11,282 nt of DNA from CAZWEZ01 sp964632795 (lineage in GTDB: Bacteria; Pseudomonadota; Alphaproteobacteria; Rhodospirillales; 2-02-FULL-58-16): contig CAZWEZ010000110.1 of NCBI GenBank assembly GCA_964632795.1, positions 1-11,282 of the forward strand. Direction: 5' to 3'. The translations under genes and the position numbers were made by a program. A model generated the notes under the pieces. It was given only the letters and a program-made list of their open reading frames with translations. It was not told the DNA's origin and ran no database searches. This document shows, in pieces, positions 1 to 7,749 of the stretch. How positions within the stretch are numbered: position 1 is the stretch's first letter; the number at the start of each line of letters is the position of its first letter.

Positions 1-183
1 CAGGTCCTGGGGCCGGCGCCGGCGCCCCTGGCGGTGCTGCGCGGGCGCCACCGCCGCCGGCTGTTGCTCAAGGCGCCCAAGGACGTCAACGTGCCGTCCC
101 TGGTGCGCCGCTGGCTGGGGGCCGTCGATGTCGCGCGCCGGGTCCGCGTGCAGGTCGACATCGATCCCTACAGCTTCCTGTAG
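1..183 (+). CDS. priA: PriA primosomal replication helicase, C-terminal end (partial)
   Basis: Only the last 60 codons are in the window; the gene starts upstream. PriA is the 3'-to-5' helicase that restarts stalled replication forks. The visible part matches the C-terminal domain of the family as I know it: a start around VLGPAPAPLAVLRGRHRRRL, then an L-L-L-K-A-P segment, and the hallmark ending V-D-I-D-P-Y-S-F-L before a TAG stop. The frame is open from base 1. In many alphaproteobacteria priA lies directly upstream of the F1 ATP synthase operon, so the context agrees. The helicase motifs and zinc-binding cysteines are outside the window and cannot be checked. Confidence 0.9.
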   Translation, partial: QVLGPAPAPLAVLRGRHRRRLLLKAPKDVNVPSLVRRWLGAVDVARRVRVQVDIDPYSFL

Positions 184-320
184 GGCTCGCCCCGGGGCCG
201 CGAAAGCGTCCCGTCAGGCGCGGAATCCGGCCCTTTTCGCCGGCCCGCCCGCAGGCCGAGTCGGCTTGCAAGGGAGAAACGAGTATGCTAGACAACGGGC
301 GCTTTTCGTAAGGGGGGGTG

Positions 321-349
321 TTGTACGGGAGCCAGTGTGCTCCTCTAAT
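321..349 (+). promoter_or_regulatory. Putative sigma-70 promoter of the atpHAGDC operon, with an internal dyad
   Basis: A TTGTAC box (321-326) and a TCTAAT box (344-349, five of six bases of TATAAT) are 17 bases apart. Transcription would start near 356, giving a leader of about 25 bases with a GGGGA ribosome-binding site at 368-372 before the GTG start of atpH at 382. The spacer holds a perfect inverted repeat, GGAGC (328-332) and GCTCC (339-343), separated by six bases, which could be an operator. The -35 match is weak (three of six). The rest of the 184-381 gap holds a short CCGGC/GCCGG dyad (227-243) without a U-tract and nothing else I recognise. Confidence 0.4.
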
Positions 350-381
350 TATTTCAGGGAACCCAACGGGGAACTTGCCAG

Positions 382-939
382 GTGTCATCGCAGAGCACAG
401 GCTCCGCCGGGCTCGAGGGCCGATACGCGGCCGCGTTGTTCGACCTCGCCGAGGACGAGGGCCTGGTCGATCGGGTGGCCGACGACCTGGGGGAACTGGC
501 CGGGATGATCGGGGACAGCGAGGACCTGGTCCGCCTGATCCGCTCGCCGGTGCTGTCGCGCGCCGACCAGGGGCGGGCGATGACGGCGCTGCTGGACAAG
601 GCCGGGATGAGCCAGGTGATCCACAGCTTCGTCGGCGTGATCACCCGCAACCGGCGCCTGTTCGCCCTGCCGGCGATGATCCGCGCCTACCAGCGCCTGC
701 TGGCCGAGCACCGGGGCGAGACCACCGCCGAGGTGACCTCGGCCAAGAAGCTGAGCGAGAAGCAGTTGGCCGTCATCGGCGCCACCCTGAAGAAAGAGGT
801 GGGCGGCAAGGTGGCCATCGACGCCAGGGTCGATCCCGGCCTGCTCGGCGGGCTGGTGGTCAAGGTCGGCTCGCGGATGGTCGACAGTTCGCTGCGCACC
901 AAGTTGCAACGGTTACGACTTGCCATGATTGGGCCATGA
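382..939 (+). CDS. atpH: F1 ATP synthase delta subunit
   Basis: Delta sits on top of the F1 head and ties it to the peripheral stalk formed by the F0 b subunits. The 185-residue length is normal for the family. The N-terminus (SSQSTGSAGLEGRYAAALFD) and the C-terminal stretch with SLRTKLQRLRLAM fit alphaproteobacterial delta. The GTG start is chosen because it gives the expected N-terminus and has GGGGA nine bases upstream. The last residues, M-I-G-P, are encoded by an 11-base tandem repeat, and the TGA stop falls inside its second copy. Relatives commonly end in a G-V-G or E-V-G tail, and such a tail is still encoded at the far end of the repeat array. The C-terminus therefore appears to be a recent, slightly altered product of repeat expansion. 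First gene of the F1 operon. Confidence 0.96.
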   Translation: MSSQSTGSAGLEGRYAAALFDLAEDEGLVDRVADDLGELAGMIGDSEDLVRLIRSPVLSRADQGRAMTALLDKAGMSQVIHSFVGVITRNRRLFALPAMIRAYQRLLAEHRGETTAEVTSAKKLSEKQLAVIGATLKKEVGGKVAIDARVDPGLLGGLVVKVGSRMVDSSLRTKLQRLRLAMIGP

Positions 940-976
940 TTGGGCCATGATAGGGCCATGATAGGGCCATGATAGG
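922..976 (+). repeat. Five tandem copies of an 11-base unit at the atpH-atpA junction
   Basis: Copies lie at 922-932, 933-943, 944-954, 955-965 and 966-976. The first two are GCCATGATTGG and the last three are GCCATGATAGG, so the array has two sequence types differing at one base. It begins inside the conserved L-A-M codons of atpH and ends just before the atpA ribosome-binding site. Because 11 is not a multiple of three, successive copies shift frame and place TGA (and in copies 3-5 also TAG) in all three frames. Removing all but one copy leaves a delta reading frame ending A-M-I-G-V-G and then TGA at 984-986, overlapping the atpA ATG. This suggests expansion of a pre-existing atpH end. Confidence 0.97.
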
Positions 977-986
977 GGTTGGGTGA
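936..986 (+). other. Chain of four overlapping minicistrons between atpH and atpA
   Basis: Each repeat copy carries ATGA, so one reading frame stops where the next starts. The atpH stop (937-939) overlaps an ATG at 936. The frames then run 936-950, 947-961 and 958-972 (each M-I-G-P) and 969-986 (M-I-G-V-G). The last stop, TGA at 984-986, overlaps the atpA ATG at 986-988. A ribosome ending atpH could in principle be handed by termination-reinitiation through four tiny frames to atpA. The geometry is read directly from the sequence; that ribosomes use it is inference. A strong independent site in front of atpA may make the chain irrelevant. Confidence 0.6.
974..978 (+). promoter_or_regulatory. 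Ribosome-binding site of atpA
   Basis: AGGGG lies seven bases before the ATG at 986 and straddles the last repeat copy and the unique sequence after it. It supports ATG 986 over the GTG at 983, which would add one residue. Related AGGG runs recur every 11 bases at the joints of copies 3-5, but each has an ATG only two bases downstream, too close for normal use. Confidence 0.7.
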
Positions 987-2518
987 TGAAAATCCGGGCC
1001 GCGGAAATCTCCGCAATCTTGAAGGAACAGATCGCCAATTTCGGCACCGAGGCCGAGGTCGCCGAGGTCGGCCAGGTGCTGTCGGTGGGCGACGGCATCG
1101 CCCGCGTGCACGGCCTCGACAACGTCCAGGCCGGCGAGTTGGTCGAGTTCCCCGGCGGCATCAAGGGCATGGCGCTGAACCTCGAAACCGACAACGTCGG
1201 CACCGTGATCTTCGGCGACGACCGCACCATCAGCGAGGGCGACGTGGTCAAGCGGACCGGGTCCATCGTCGACGTGCCGGTCGGCAAGGCCCTGCTGGGG
1301 CGGGTGGTCGACGCCCTGGGAAACCCGATCGACGGCAAAGGGCCGATCGAGACCAAGGACCGCCGGCGCATCGAGATCAAGGCCCCGGGCATCATCCCCA
1401 GGCGCTCGGTGCACGAGCCGGTGCAGACCGGGATCAAGGCCATCGACAGCCTGATCCCCATCGGCCGCGGCCAGCGCGAACTGATCATCGGCGACCGCCA
1501 GACCGGCAAGACCGCCATCATCATCGACACCATCATCAACCAGAAGGAACTCAACGAGAAGGCCAAGGACGAATCCGAGAAGCTGTACTGCATCTACGTG
1601 GCGATCGGCCAGAAGCGCTCGACGGTGGCCCGGCTGGTCAAGACCCTGGAGGAGTACGGGGCGCTCGAATACTCGATCATCGTCGCCGCCACCGCCTCGG
1701 AGCCCGCCCCGCTGCAGTTCCTGTCCCCCTACTCCGGGTGCACCATGGGCGAGTACTTCCGCGACAATGGTATGCACGCGGTGATCTTCTACGACGACCT
1801 GTCCAAGCAGGCGGTGGCCTACCGCCAGGTGTCGCTGCTGCTGCGCCGGCCGCCGGGCCGCGAGGCCTATCCGGGCGACGTCTTCTACCTCCATTCGCGC
1901 CTCCTGGAGCGCGCCGCCAAGATGAACGAGGACAACGGTTCTGGCTCGCTGACCGCGCTGCCGGTGATCGAGACCCAGGCCTCCGACGTCTCGGCCTACA
2001 TCCCGACCAACGTGATCTCGATCACCGACGGCCAGATCTTCCTCGAGACCGAGCTGTTCTACCAGGGCATCCGGCCGGCGGTGAACGTCGGCATCTCGGT
2101 CAGCCGGGTCGGTTCGGCGGCCCAGGTCAAGGCGATGAAGACGGTCGCCGGGTCGATCAAGCTGGAACTGGCCCAGTACCGCGAGATGGCGGCCTTCGCC
2201 CAGTTCGCCTCGGACCTCGACGCCTCGACCCAGCGCCTGCTGGCCCGCGGCTCGCGCCTCATTGAGGTCCTCAAGCAGGGCCAGTACGAACCGTGCCCGA
2301 TCGAGGAGCAGGTGGTCACCATCTTCGCCGGCGTCAACGGCTACCTGGACGGCATCGAGGTCAAGGACGTGATCCGCTTCGATACTGCGATGCTGGCCGA
2401 CATCCGCGTCAACGGCGCCGACATCCTGTCCACCATCCGCGACCAGAAGGAGTTGTCCGACGACACCGCGGCCAAGCTCAAGGCCTACATGGACACCTTC
2501 TCCAAGTCCTTCTCATAG
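986..2518 (+). CDS. atpA: F1 ATP synthase alpha subunit
   Basis: Alpha forms the alpha3-beta3 ring of F1 and carries the regulatory, non-catalytic nucleotide sites. The 510 residues match the family length. Visible landmarks are the N-terminal beta-barrel start (MKIRAAEISAILKEQ), the P-loop GDRQTGKT at residues 169-176, the block MGEYFRDNGMHAVIFYDDLS, the block LLLRRPPGREAYPGDVFYLH, and VSRVGSAAQ with the arginine that reaches into the beta catalytic site. The ATG at 986 is preferred to GTG 983 because relatives begin at this methionine. No key residue is missing. The gene follows atpH after a 46-base repeat-filled gap, and atpG follows after seven bases. Confidence 0.98.
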   Translation: MKIRAAEISAILKEQIANFGTEAEVAEVGQVLSVGDGIARVHGLDNVQAGELVEFPGGIKGMALNLETDNVGTVIFGDDRTISEGDVVKRTGSIVDVPVGKALLGRVVDALGNPIDGKGPIETKDRRRIEIKAPGIIPRRSVHEPVQTGIKAIDSLIPIGRGQRELIIGDRQTGKTAIIIDTIINQKELNEKAKDESEKLYCIYVAIGQKRSTVARLVKTLEEYGALEYSIIVAATASEPAPLQFLSPYSGCTMGEYFRDNGMHAVIFYDDLSKQAVAYRQVSLLLRRPPGREAYPGDVFYLHSRLLERAAKMNEDNGSGSLTALPVIETQASDVSAYIPTNVISITDGQIFLETELFYQGIRPAVNVGISVSRVGSAAQVKAMKTVAGSIKLELAQYREMAAFAQFASDLDASTQRLLARGSRLIEVLKQGQYEPCPIEEQVVTIFAGVNGYLDGIEVKDVIRFDTAMLADIRVNGADILSTIRDQKELSDDTAAKLKAYMDTFSKSFS

Positions 2519-2525
2519 GCGGCCG

Positions 2526-3416
2526 ATGCCCAACCTCAAGGACCTGCGAATCCGCATCGCCAGCGTCAAGTCGACGCAGAAGATCACCTCGGCGATGAAG
2601 ATGGTGTCCGCCTCCAAGCTGCGCCGGGCCCAGGAGTCGGCCGAGCAGGGCCGGCCCTACGCCGAGCGCATGGAACGCATGCTGGCCTCCCTGGTCGCCA
2701 CCCTGCCGACCATGGAAGGGGCGCCCAGGCTGCTGTCGGGCAGCGGCGCCGACAACATCCACCTGGTGGTCCCGATCACCGCCGACCGCGGGCTGTGCGG
2801 CGGCTTCAACGGCTCCATCATCCGCGAGACCCGCAGGCGGGTGCGCGAGCTGGTGGACGACGGCAAGACGGTCAAGCTGCTGTGCATCGGCCGCAAGGGG
2901 CGCGACGCGCTCAAGCGCGAATTCGGCGAGATGATCGTCGATACCCTGGAACAGGTGACCCGCACCGGGGTCGACTTCGAGGCCGCCCGCGACATCGCCG
3001 AGCGCCTCGGGGCGATGTTCGAGGGCGGCGAGTTCGACCTCTGCACCGTGATCTACAACCACTTCAAGTCGGCGATGACCCAGATCGTCACGCCGCGCCA
3101 GGTGATCCCCTTCCCGGTCCCGGAAAAAACCGAAGACGAACCCGAAGGCGAGGGGCTCAAGGCCCTCTACATCATGGAGCCGTCGGAGGAGGGGGTCCTC
3201 GAGGCGTTGCTGCCGCGCAACCTCTCGGTGCAGATGTTCCGCGCTCTCCTGGAGAGCTACGCCTCCGAGCAGGGGGCGCGGATGACCGCCATGGACAGCG
3301 CGACCCGCAACGCCGAAGATATGATCGACGACCTGACCCTGACCTACAACCGCACCCGCCAAGCCTACATTACCAAGGAATTGATCGAGATCATCTCCGG
3401 CGCCGAGGCGCTGTAA
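2526..3416 (+). CDS. atpG: F1 ATP synthase gamma subunit
   Basis: Gamma is the rotating central shaft of F1. The 296-residue protein has the expected layout: an N-terminal helix (NLKDLRIRIASVKSTQKIT, then SAMKMVSASKLRRAQ), a central Rossmann-like domain with TADRGLCGGFN around residues 85-95, and a C-terminal helix (ARMTAMDSATRNAEDMIDDL, then TYNRTRQAYITKEL). The two terminal helices form the coiled coil inside the alpha-beta ring. The start lies seven bases after the atpA stop, with a weak AGGCGG overlapping that stop, so translation is probably coupled to atpA. Confidence 0.97.
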   Translation: MPNLKDLRIRIASVKSTQKITSAMKMVSASKLRRAQESAEQGRPYAERMERMLASLVATLPTMEGAPRLLSGSGADNIHLVVPITADRGLCGGFNGSIIRETRRRVRELVDDGKTVKLLCIGRKGRDALKREFGEMIVDTLEQVTRTGVDFEAARDIAERLGAMFEGGEFDLCTVIYNHFKSAMTQIVTPRQVIPFPVPEKTEDEPEGEGLKALYIMEPSEEGVLEALLPRNLSVQMFRALLESYASEQGARMTAMDSATRNAEDMIDDLTLTYNRTRQAYITKELIEIISGAEAL

Positions 3417-3457
3417 TACCAAGGAGCGATTCCGGTTCATCGACAGGAGCCCGAGCC

Positions 3458-4882
<1,425 letters not shown>

Positions 4883-4902
4883 AGCGAGCGAAAGGACCGA
4901 CC

Positions 4903-5325
4903 ATGGCCGAGCAAAAGGTCAACTTCAAACTGATCACCCCCCGGCGTCTGCTGCTGTCGGTGGCCGCCAACATGGTGGTGGTGCCGGGCGGCGAGGGCGA
5001 CTTCGGCGTCCTGCCCGGCCACGCGCCGCTGCTGGCCACCGTGCGCCCGGGCGTCGTCGAGGTCTACCAGGGCGACCGCGTGGACAAGCGAATCTTCGTC
5101 TCCGGCGGTTTCGCCGAGGTCACCGGCGAACGCTGCGCGGTGCTCGCCGAGGAGGCGGTCGAGGTCTCCGAGATCGACCACGCGGCGGCCGAGGAGCGGC
5201 TGGCCGAGGCCAACCGGACCCTCGAGGGCACCGAAGACGACACTCCTGAGCGCCGCGCCGCCGAACGCGAAACCGCCACCGCCGAGGCGATGCTGGCGAC
5301 CATCGCCCCCGACGCCAGGACCTGA
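4903..5325 (+). CDS. atpC: F1 ATP synthase epsilon subunit
   Basis: Epsilon binds gamma at the foot of the central stalk, links it to the c-ring and can inhibit ATP hydrolysis. The 140-residue protein has the N-terminal beta-sandwich (about 1-87) with the signature VVVPGGEGDFGVLPGHAPLL, and a C-terminal helical hairpin rich in Glu, Ala and Arg (about 90-135). AAAGGA at 4891-4896 lies six bases before the ATG. The gene follows atpD after 20 bases. It is the last F1 gene, but not the last gene of the apparent transcription unit. Confidence 0.96.
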   Translation: MAEQKVNFKLITPRRLLLSVAANMVVVPGGEGDFGVLPGHAPLLATVRPGVVEVYQGDRVDKRIFVSGGFAEVTGERCAVLAEEAVEVSEIDHAAAEERLAEANRTLEGTEDDTPERRAAERETATAEAMLATIAPDART

Positions 5326-5344
5326 TCCCGGCCCCGGGTAAGCG

Positions 5345-5821
5345 ATGAGACTGTATCTGGTCCAGCACGGCGAGGCGGTGGCCAAGGAGGAAAACCCGGA
5401 ACGGCCGTTGAGCGCCAAGGGCCGGGCCGACGTCGAGCGCATGGCCGCCTTCCTGGCCCGCGGCTGCCCGCCCATCGCCCGCGTCATCCACAGCCGCAAA
5501 ATGCGCGCCGTCGACACCGCCCGCCTGCTGGCCAAGGTCCTGGCCCCGGACTGCCGACTCGAGGAGGCGGTCAACGGCCTGTCGCCCAACGACGCCACCA
5601 ACCTGATCGCCGACGCCGCCCCCGAATGGGACCACGACACCCTGCTGGTCGGCCACCTGCCCCACATCGCCAAGCTGGCCTCGCGCCTCATCACCGGTTC
5701 CGACGAGGCCGCCGTCGCCGACTTCAAACCGGGCGCCGTGGCCTGCCTGGAGCGAACCGAAAACGGCGACGGCTGGTCCCTGGCCTGGCTGGTCCGCCCC
5801 GAACTGCTGGGCGGCGGCTAA
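5345..5821 (+). CDS. sixA: SixA-type phosphohistidine phosphatase (histidine phosphatase superfamily)
   Basis: The 158-residue protein is short, as in the SixA branch, which removes phosphate from phosphohistidine, for example on histidine-containing phosphotransfer domains. The nucleophile motif is L-V-Q-H-G-E, with His8 in place but Gln7 where the superfamily normally has Arg (R-H-G). Other landmarks are present: I-H-S-R with Arg51 followed by AVDTARLLA, and V-G-H-L-P-H with the second catalytic His104. It starts 19 bases after atpC with only a weak ribosome-binding site, so cotranscription with F1 is likely. I cannot tell the substrate. The Arg-to-Gln change may be a subfamily trait and does not by itself prove loss of activity. 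Confidence 0.85.
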   Translation: MRLYLVQHGEAVAKEENPERPLSAKGRADVERMAAFLARGCPPIARVIHSRKMRAVDTARLLAKVLAPDCRLEEAVNGLSPNDATNLIADAAPEWDHDTLLVGHLPHIAKLASRLITGSDEAAVADFKPGAVACLERTENGDGWSLAWLVRPELLGGG

Positions 5822-5843
5822 CCCGCCCCACCGGCCGCCTTTC

Positions 5844-6049
5844 GGCGCGAAGCGCTATTCCTTCCTCTTCTCCGTGTCCTCTGTGGCTTTACCTTCCTCG
5901 GTGTCCTCTGTGTCGAATTACCCGGTTTGTTCAGGCCGCCCCCTCCGACACCGTGCGCGTGGTTGGCGGGGGAAAGTATTACACAGAGATCACAGAGAAA
6001 GATTTAAACCACAGAGATCACAGAGAAAGCAGAAATGCGCTTCGCGCGG
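5844..6049. repeat. Imperfect inverted-repeat element between convergent genes
   Basis: The left arm (5844-5921) and right arm (5976-6049) are imperfect reverse complements around a 54-base centre. The outer tips match best: GCGCGAAGCGC on the left and GCGCTTCGCGC on the right, each also a small hairpin by itself. Each arm has internal direct repeats. GTGTCCTCTGTG occurs at 5874-5885 and 5901-5912, and a 20-base CACAGAGATC-type unit occurs at 5982-6001 and 6010-6029. Repeats of the CACAGAG kind are known as intergenic elements in many bacterial genomes. The position, between a + and a - gene, suits a long RNA hairpin acting as a two-way terminator. No reading frame is seen inside. Confidence 0.7.
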
Positions 6050-6068
6050 CTTGTGGGGGGCCTTCGGG

Positions 6069-6815
6069 TCAGAGGACGATTCCGAAGTGGGTTTTCAGGC
6101 ATTCGGTGTATGCCTGCTCGTCGACCAGGGTGCGGGTTGTCGTTTGGCGGCCTTCGCTGATGGTGAGGTCCATGCCGCTCAGCGTTACCCGGCCGTGTTC
6201 GGTGGCCAGGGTCGCTAGGCGTTTGGCGGTGAACGTCGAGGCGGGCGAGGTCTGGTGGTAGCGGCACATGGCGGCGAAGTCGGCCAAGCGGCGCCGGGTC
6301 GTCGAGAACACGTACTGGGGTTGCCAGTCGCCGTCCGGCGGCCGGCGAAGCAGGGCCCGGTGCCCGTCGAAGCTGCCGAGCCGGTAGTCGATGCCCTCCG
6401 AGGTGTATTCAACGTCCCCATCGAGCCGCAACGGTTGGCGGCACGACTGGCCGAAACCGGCGTCCGCCAGGTAGTCGCCCTCAAGACGGACCAGGATCAC
6501 CATGTGGTCGAATTCCGGGCCGACGACTCCTTCCTCGACGGTCCGCGCCGAGGCCAGGGCCGCCTCGAAGCCGAGCCCCCTCAGCAGCTCGAGGAAGAGC
6601 CCGTTGCACTCGTAGCAGAAGCCGCCCCTGCGACGGACGACCAGCTTGTCGAAGACGGCCTCGGGAGACAGCGTGATCTGCCGCCCGAGATGGATGTCCA
6701 GGTTCTCGAAGGGGACCGCGAGCAGGAACGCGCGCTGGAGGGCGGCGAGGGTCCTGAGGCCCGGTTCGGTGTCTCCCCGATAGCCGATCCGTTCGAGGAT
6801 CCGCCCCGTGTTCAT
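6069..6815 (-). CDS. Arylamine N-acetyltransferase (NAT family)
   Basis: The enzyme transfers acetyl (or another acyl group) from coenzyme A to arylamines, hydrazines or related compounds by a Cys-His-Asp triad. All three are visible in the 248-residue protein: Cys67 in R-R-G-G-F-C-Y-E-C-N, His104 in E-F-D-H-M, and Asp118 in Y-L-A-D-A-G-F-G. The N-terminal block with VPFENLDIHLG is also typical. Length is slightly below the usual 260-280 residues. Its ATG overlaps the stop of the upstream nitrilase-family gene (ATGA), so the two are translationally coupled. The natural substrate is unknown; some bacterial members act in secondary-metabolite amide formation rather than detoxification. Confidence 0.92.
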   Translation of the reverse strand: MNTGRILERIGYRGDTEPGLRTLAALQRAFLLAVPFENLDIHLGRQITLSPEAVFDKLVVRRRGGFCYECNGLFLELLRGLGFEAALASARTVEEGVVGPEFDHMVILVRLEGDYLADAGFGQSCRQPLRLDGDVEYTSEGIDYRLGSFDGHRALLRRPPDGDWQPQYVFSTTRRRLADFAAMCRYHQTSPASTFTAKRLATLATEHGRVTLSGMDLTISEGRQTTTRTLVDEQAYTECLKTHFGIVL

Positions 6816-7579
6816 CCCCGCTCCAGGTCCTCCAGGTAGGGGAGCCTGTCGCGGGCGGCGGTGAGCGCCGCCTTGTCGAGGTCGGCGGTAATGACCTCCT
6901 CGCCGGAACCGGCGCAGGCCAGGTCGCGGCCGTCGGGGCCGACGATCCGGCTCTCGCCGAGATAAGTGTAGCCGTGCTCCGAGCCGGCATGGTTGGCGTA
7001 GAGCACGAAGACGCCGCTTTCCAGCGCCCGGGTGGGGATCATCTTGCGGCCCACCACCTCCCACTCCGCGCTCAGGGCGGTGGGGACCGCCACCACGTCG
7101 GCGCCGGCCCGGCGGGCCTCGCGGACCTGTTCGGGGAACTCGACGTCGTAGCAGACCATGACCGCGACCGTCCAGGTGCCGATCCGGATGCGGACCGGCT
7201 CGGTGCCGGGGTCGAACAGGCCGCGCTCTAACCCCGGCGGGATCAAGCGCTTGCGGTAGTTGGCCAGCAGGCCGCCGTCGGCGCCGACGCACAGCGCGGC
7301 GTTGAACAGGCGGGCGCCGTCGCGTTCCGGGTAGCCGGCGACCACCGCCACCCCGCAGGCGCCGGCGATCTCGGCGAGGCCGGCGGCGAAGGGGCCGTCC
7401 ATCGGTTCGGCCAGCCGGCGCATCCGCTCCACATCGCCGTAACCCGACAGGAACAGCTCGGGGGCGACCACCAGCTCGGCGCCGTCGGCCGCCGCCGCCC
7501 GGACCGCCTCGCCGAGGCGGGCGAGGCGTGCCGGGGGCGGCTCGTCGCGCGCCAGGCATTGAAAGATCGCGGCCCTCAT
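6812..7579 (-). CDS. Carbon-nitrogen hydrolase of the nitrilase superfamily (probable amidase)
   Basis: The 255-residue protein contains the superfamily triad: Glu41 in V-V-A-P-E-L-F-L-S-G-Y, Lys110 in N-Y-R-K-R-L, and Cys143 in M-V-C-Y-D-V-E-F-P-E. It is therefore predicted to hydrolyse a non-peptide C-N bond (amide, carbamoyl or, less likely, nitrile) through a thioester intermediate in the cytoplasm. The length fits the amidase branches better than true nitrilases, which are longer. The ATG at 7579 has no clear ribosome-binding site but overlaps the stop of the upstream M24 remnant as ATGA; the downstream NAT gene overlaps it in the same way. Translation of this gene may therefore still depend on the remnant. 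Exact substrate not assignable. Confidence 0.9.
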   Translation of the reverse strand: MRAAIFQCLARDEPPPARLARLGEAVRAAAADGAELVVAPELFLSGYGDVERMRRLAEPMDGPFAAGLAEIAGACGVAVVAGYPERDGARLFNAALCVGADGGLLANYRKRLIPPGLERGLFDPGTEPVRIRIGTWTVAVMVCYDVEFPEQVREARRAGADVVAVPTALSAEWEVVGRKMIPTRALESGVFVLYANHAGSEHGYTYLGESRIVGPDGRDLACAGSGEEVITADLDKAALTAARDRLPYLEDLERG

Positions 7580-7719
7580 CGCGAGGTGACCAGCAGCCCG
7601 CGGGGGAAACCGGCCAGGTAGGCGATCGAGGCCTCGTCGGTGAGGAGCGCCAGGGCGATCCCCTCGTCCTTCATCCGGCGTTGGAATTCGGCGGTCCGTT
7701 TCCTGGCTTCCTCGAGCAT
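7576..7719 (-). pseudogene. M24-family peptidase remnant (N-terminal and C-terminal ends joined)
   Basis: A 47-codon frame begins M-L-E-E-A-R-K-R-T and continues RMKDEGIALALLTDEASIAY, which resembles the start of the creatinase-type N-terminal domain of M24 aminopeptidases such as Xaa-Pro peptidases. After L-A-G-F it jumps to P-R-G-L-L-V-T-S-R and stops, which resembles the short tail seen at the end of such peptidases. Full-length relatives have roughly 380-400 residues, so about 350 seem deleted in frame, including all metal ligands. An in-frame extension to ATG 7767 is possible but would start inside a terminator hairpin. The stop overlaps the nitrilase-family start as ATGA. Homology is judged from memory; the C-terminal match is the weaker part. 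Confidence 0.55.
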
Positions 7720-7749
7720 TTGGCGCACTCTCGAATTTACCGAATCCGA

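Noticed and set aside
227..243. CCGGC/GCCGG hairpin as the priA terminator
   Set aside because: Only five pairs and no U-tract after the stem.
266..294. TTGCAA with TAGACA at 17 bases as an alternative atpH promoter
   Set aside because: The -10 match is poor compared with TCTAAT at 344-349, which also gives better spacing to the ribosome-binding site.
318..950. 210-codon plus-strand frame overlapping atpH
   Set aside because: Arg/Gly/Pro-rich shadow of atpH; the delta subunit frame is certain.
922..976. The 11-base repeats as a CRISPR or iteron array
   Set aside because: Units are contiguous without spacers, too short for CRISPR, and lie inside a translated junction away from any replication-initiator gene.
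2795..3457. Upstream in-frame extension of atpD giving a 695-residue protein
   Set aside because: The extra sequence overlaps atpG in another frame and is Arg/Pro-rich; the family N-terminus and AGGAG site fix the start at 3458.
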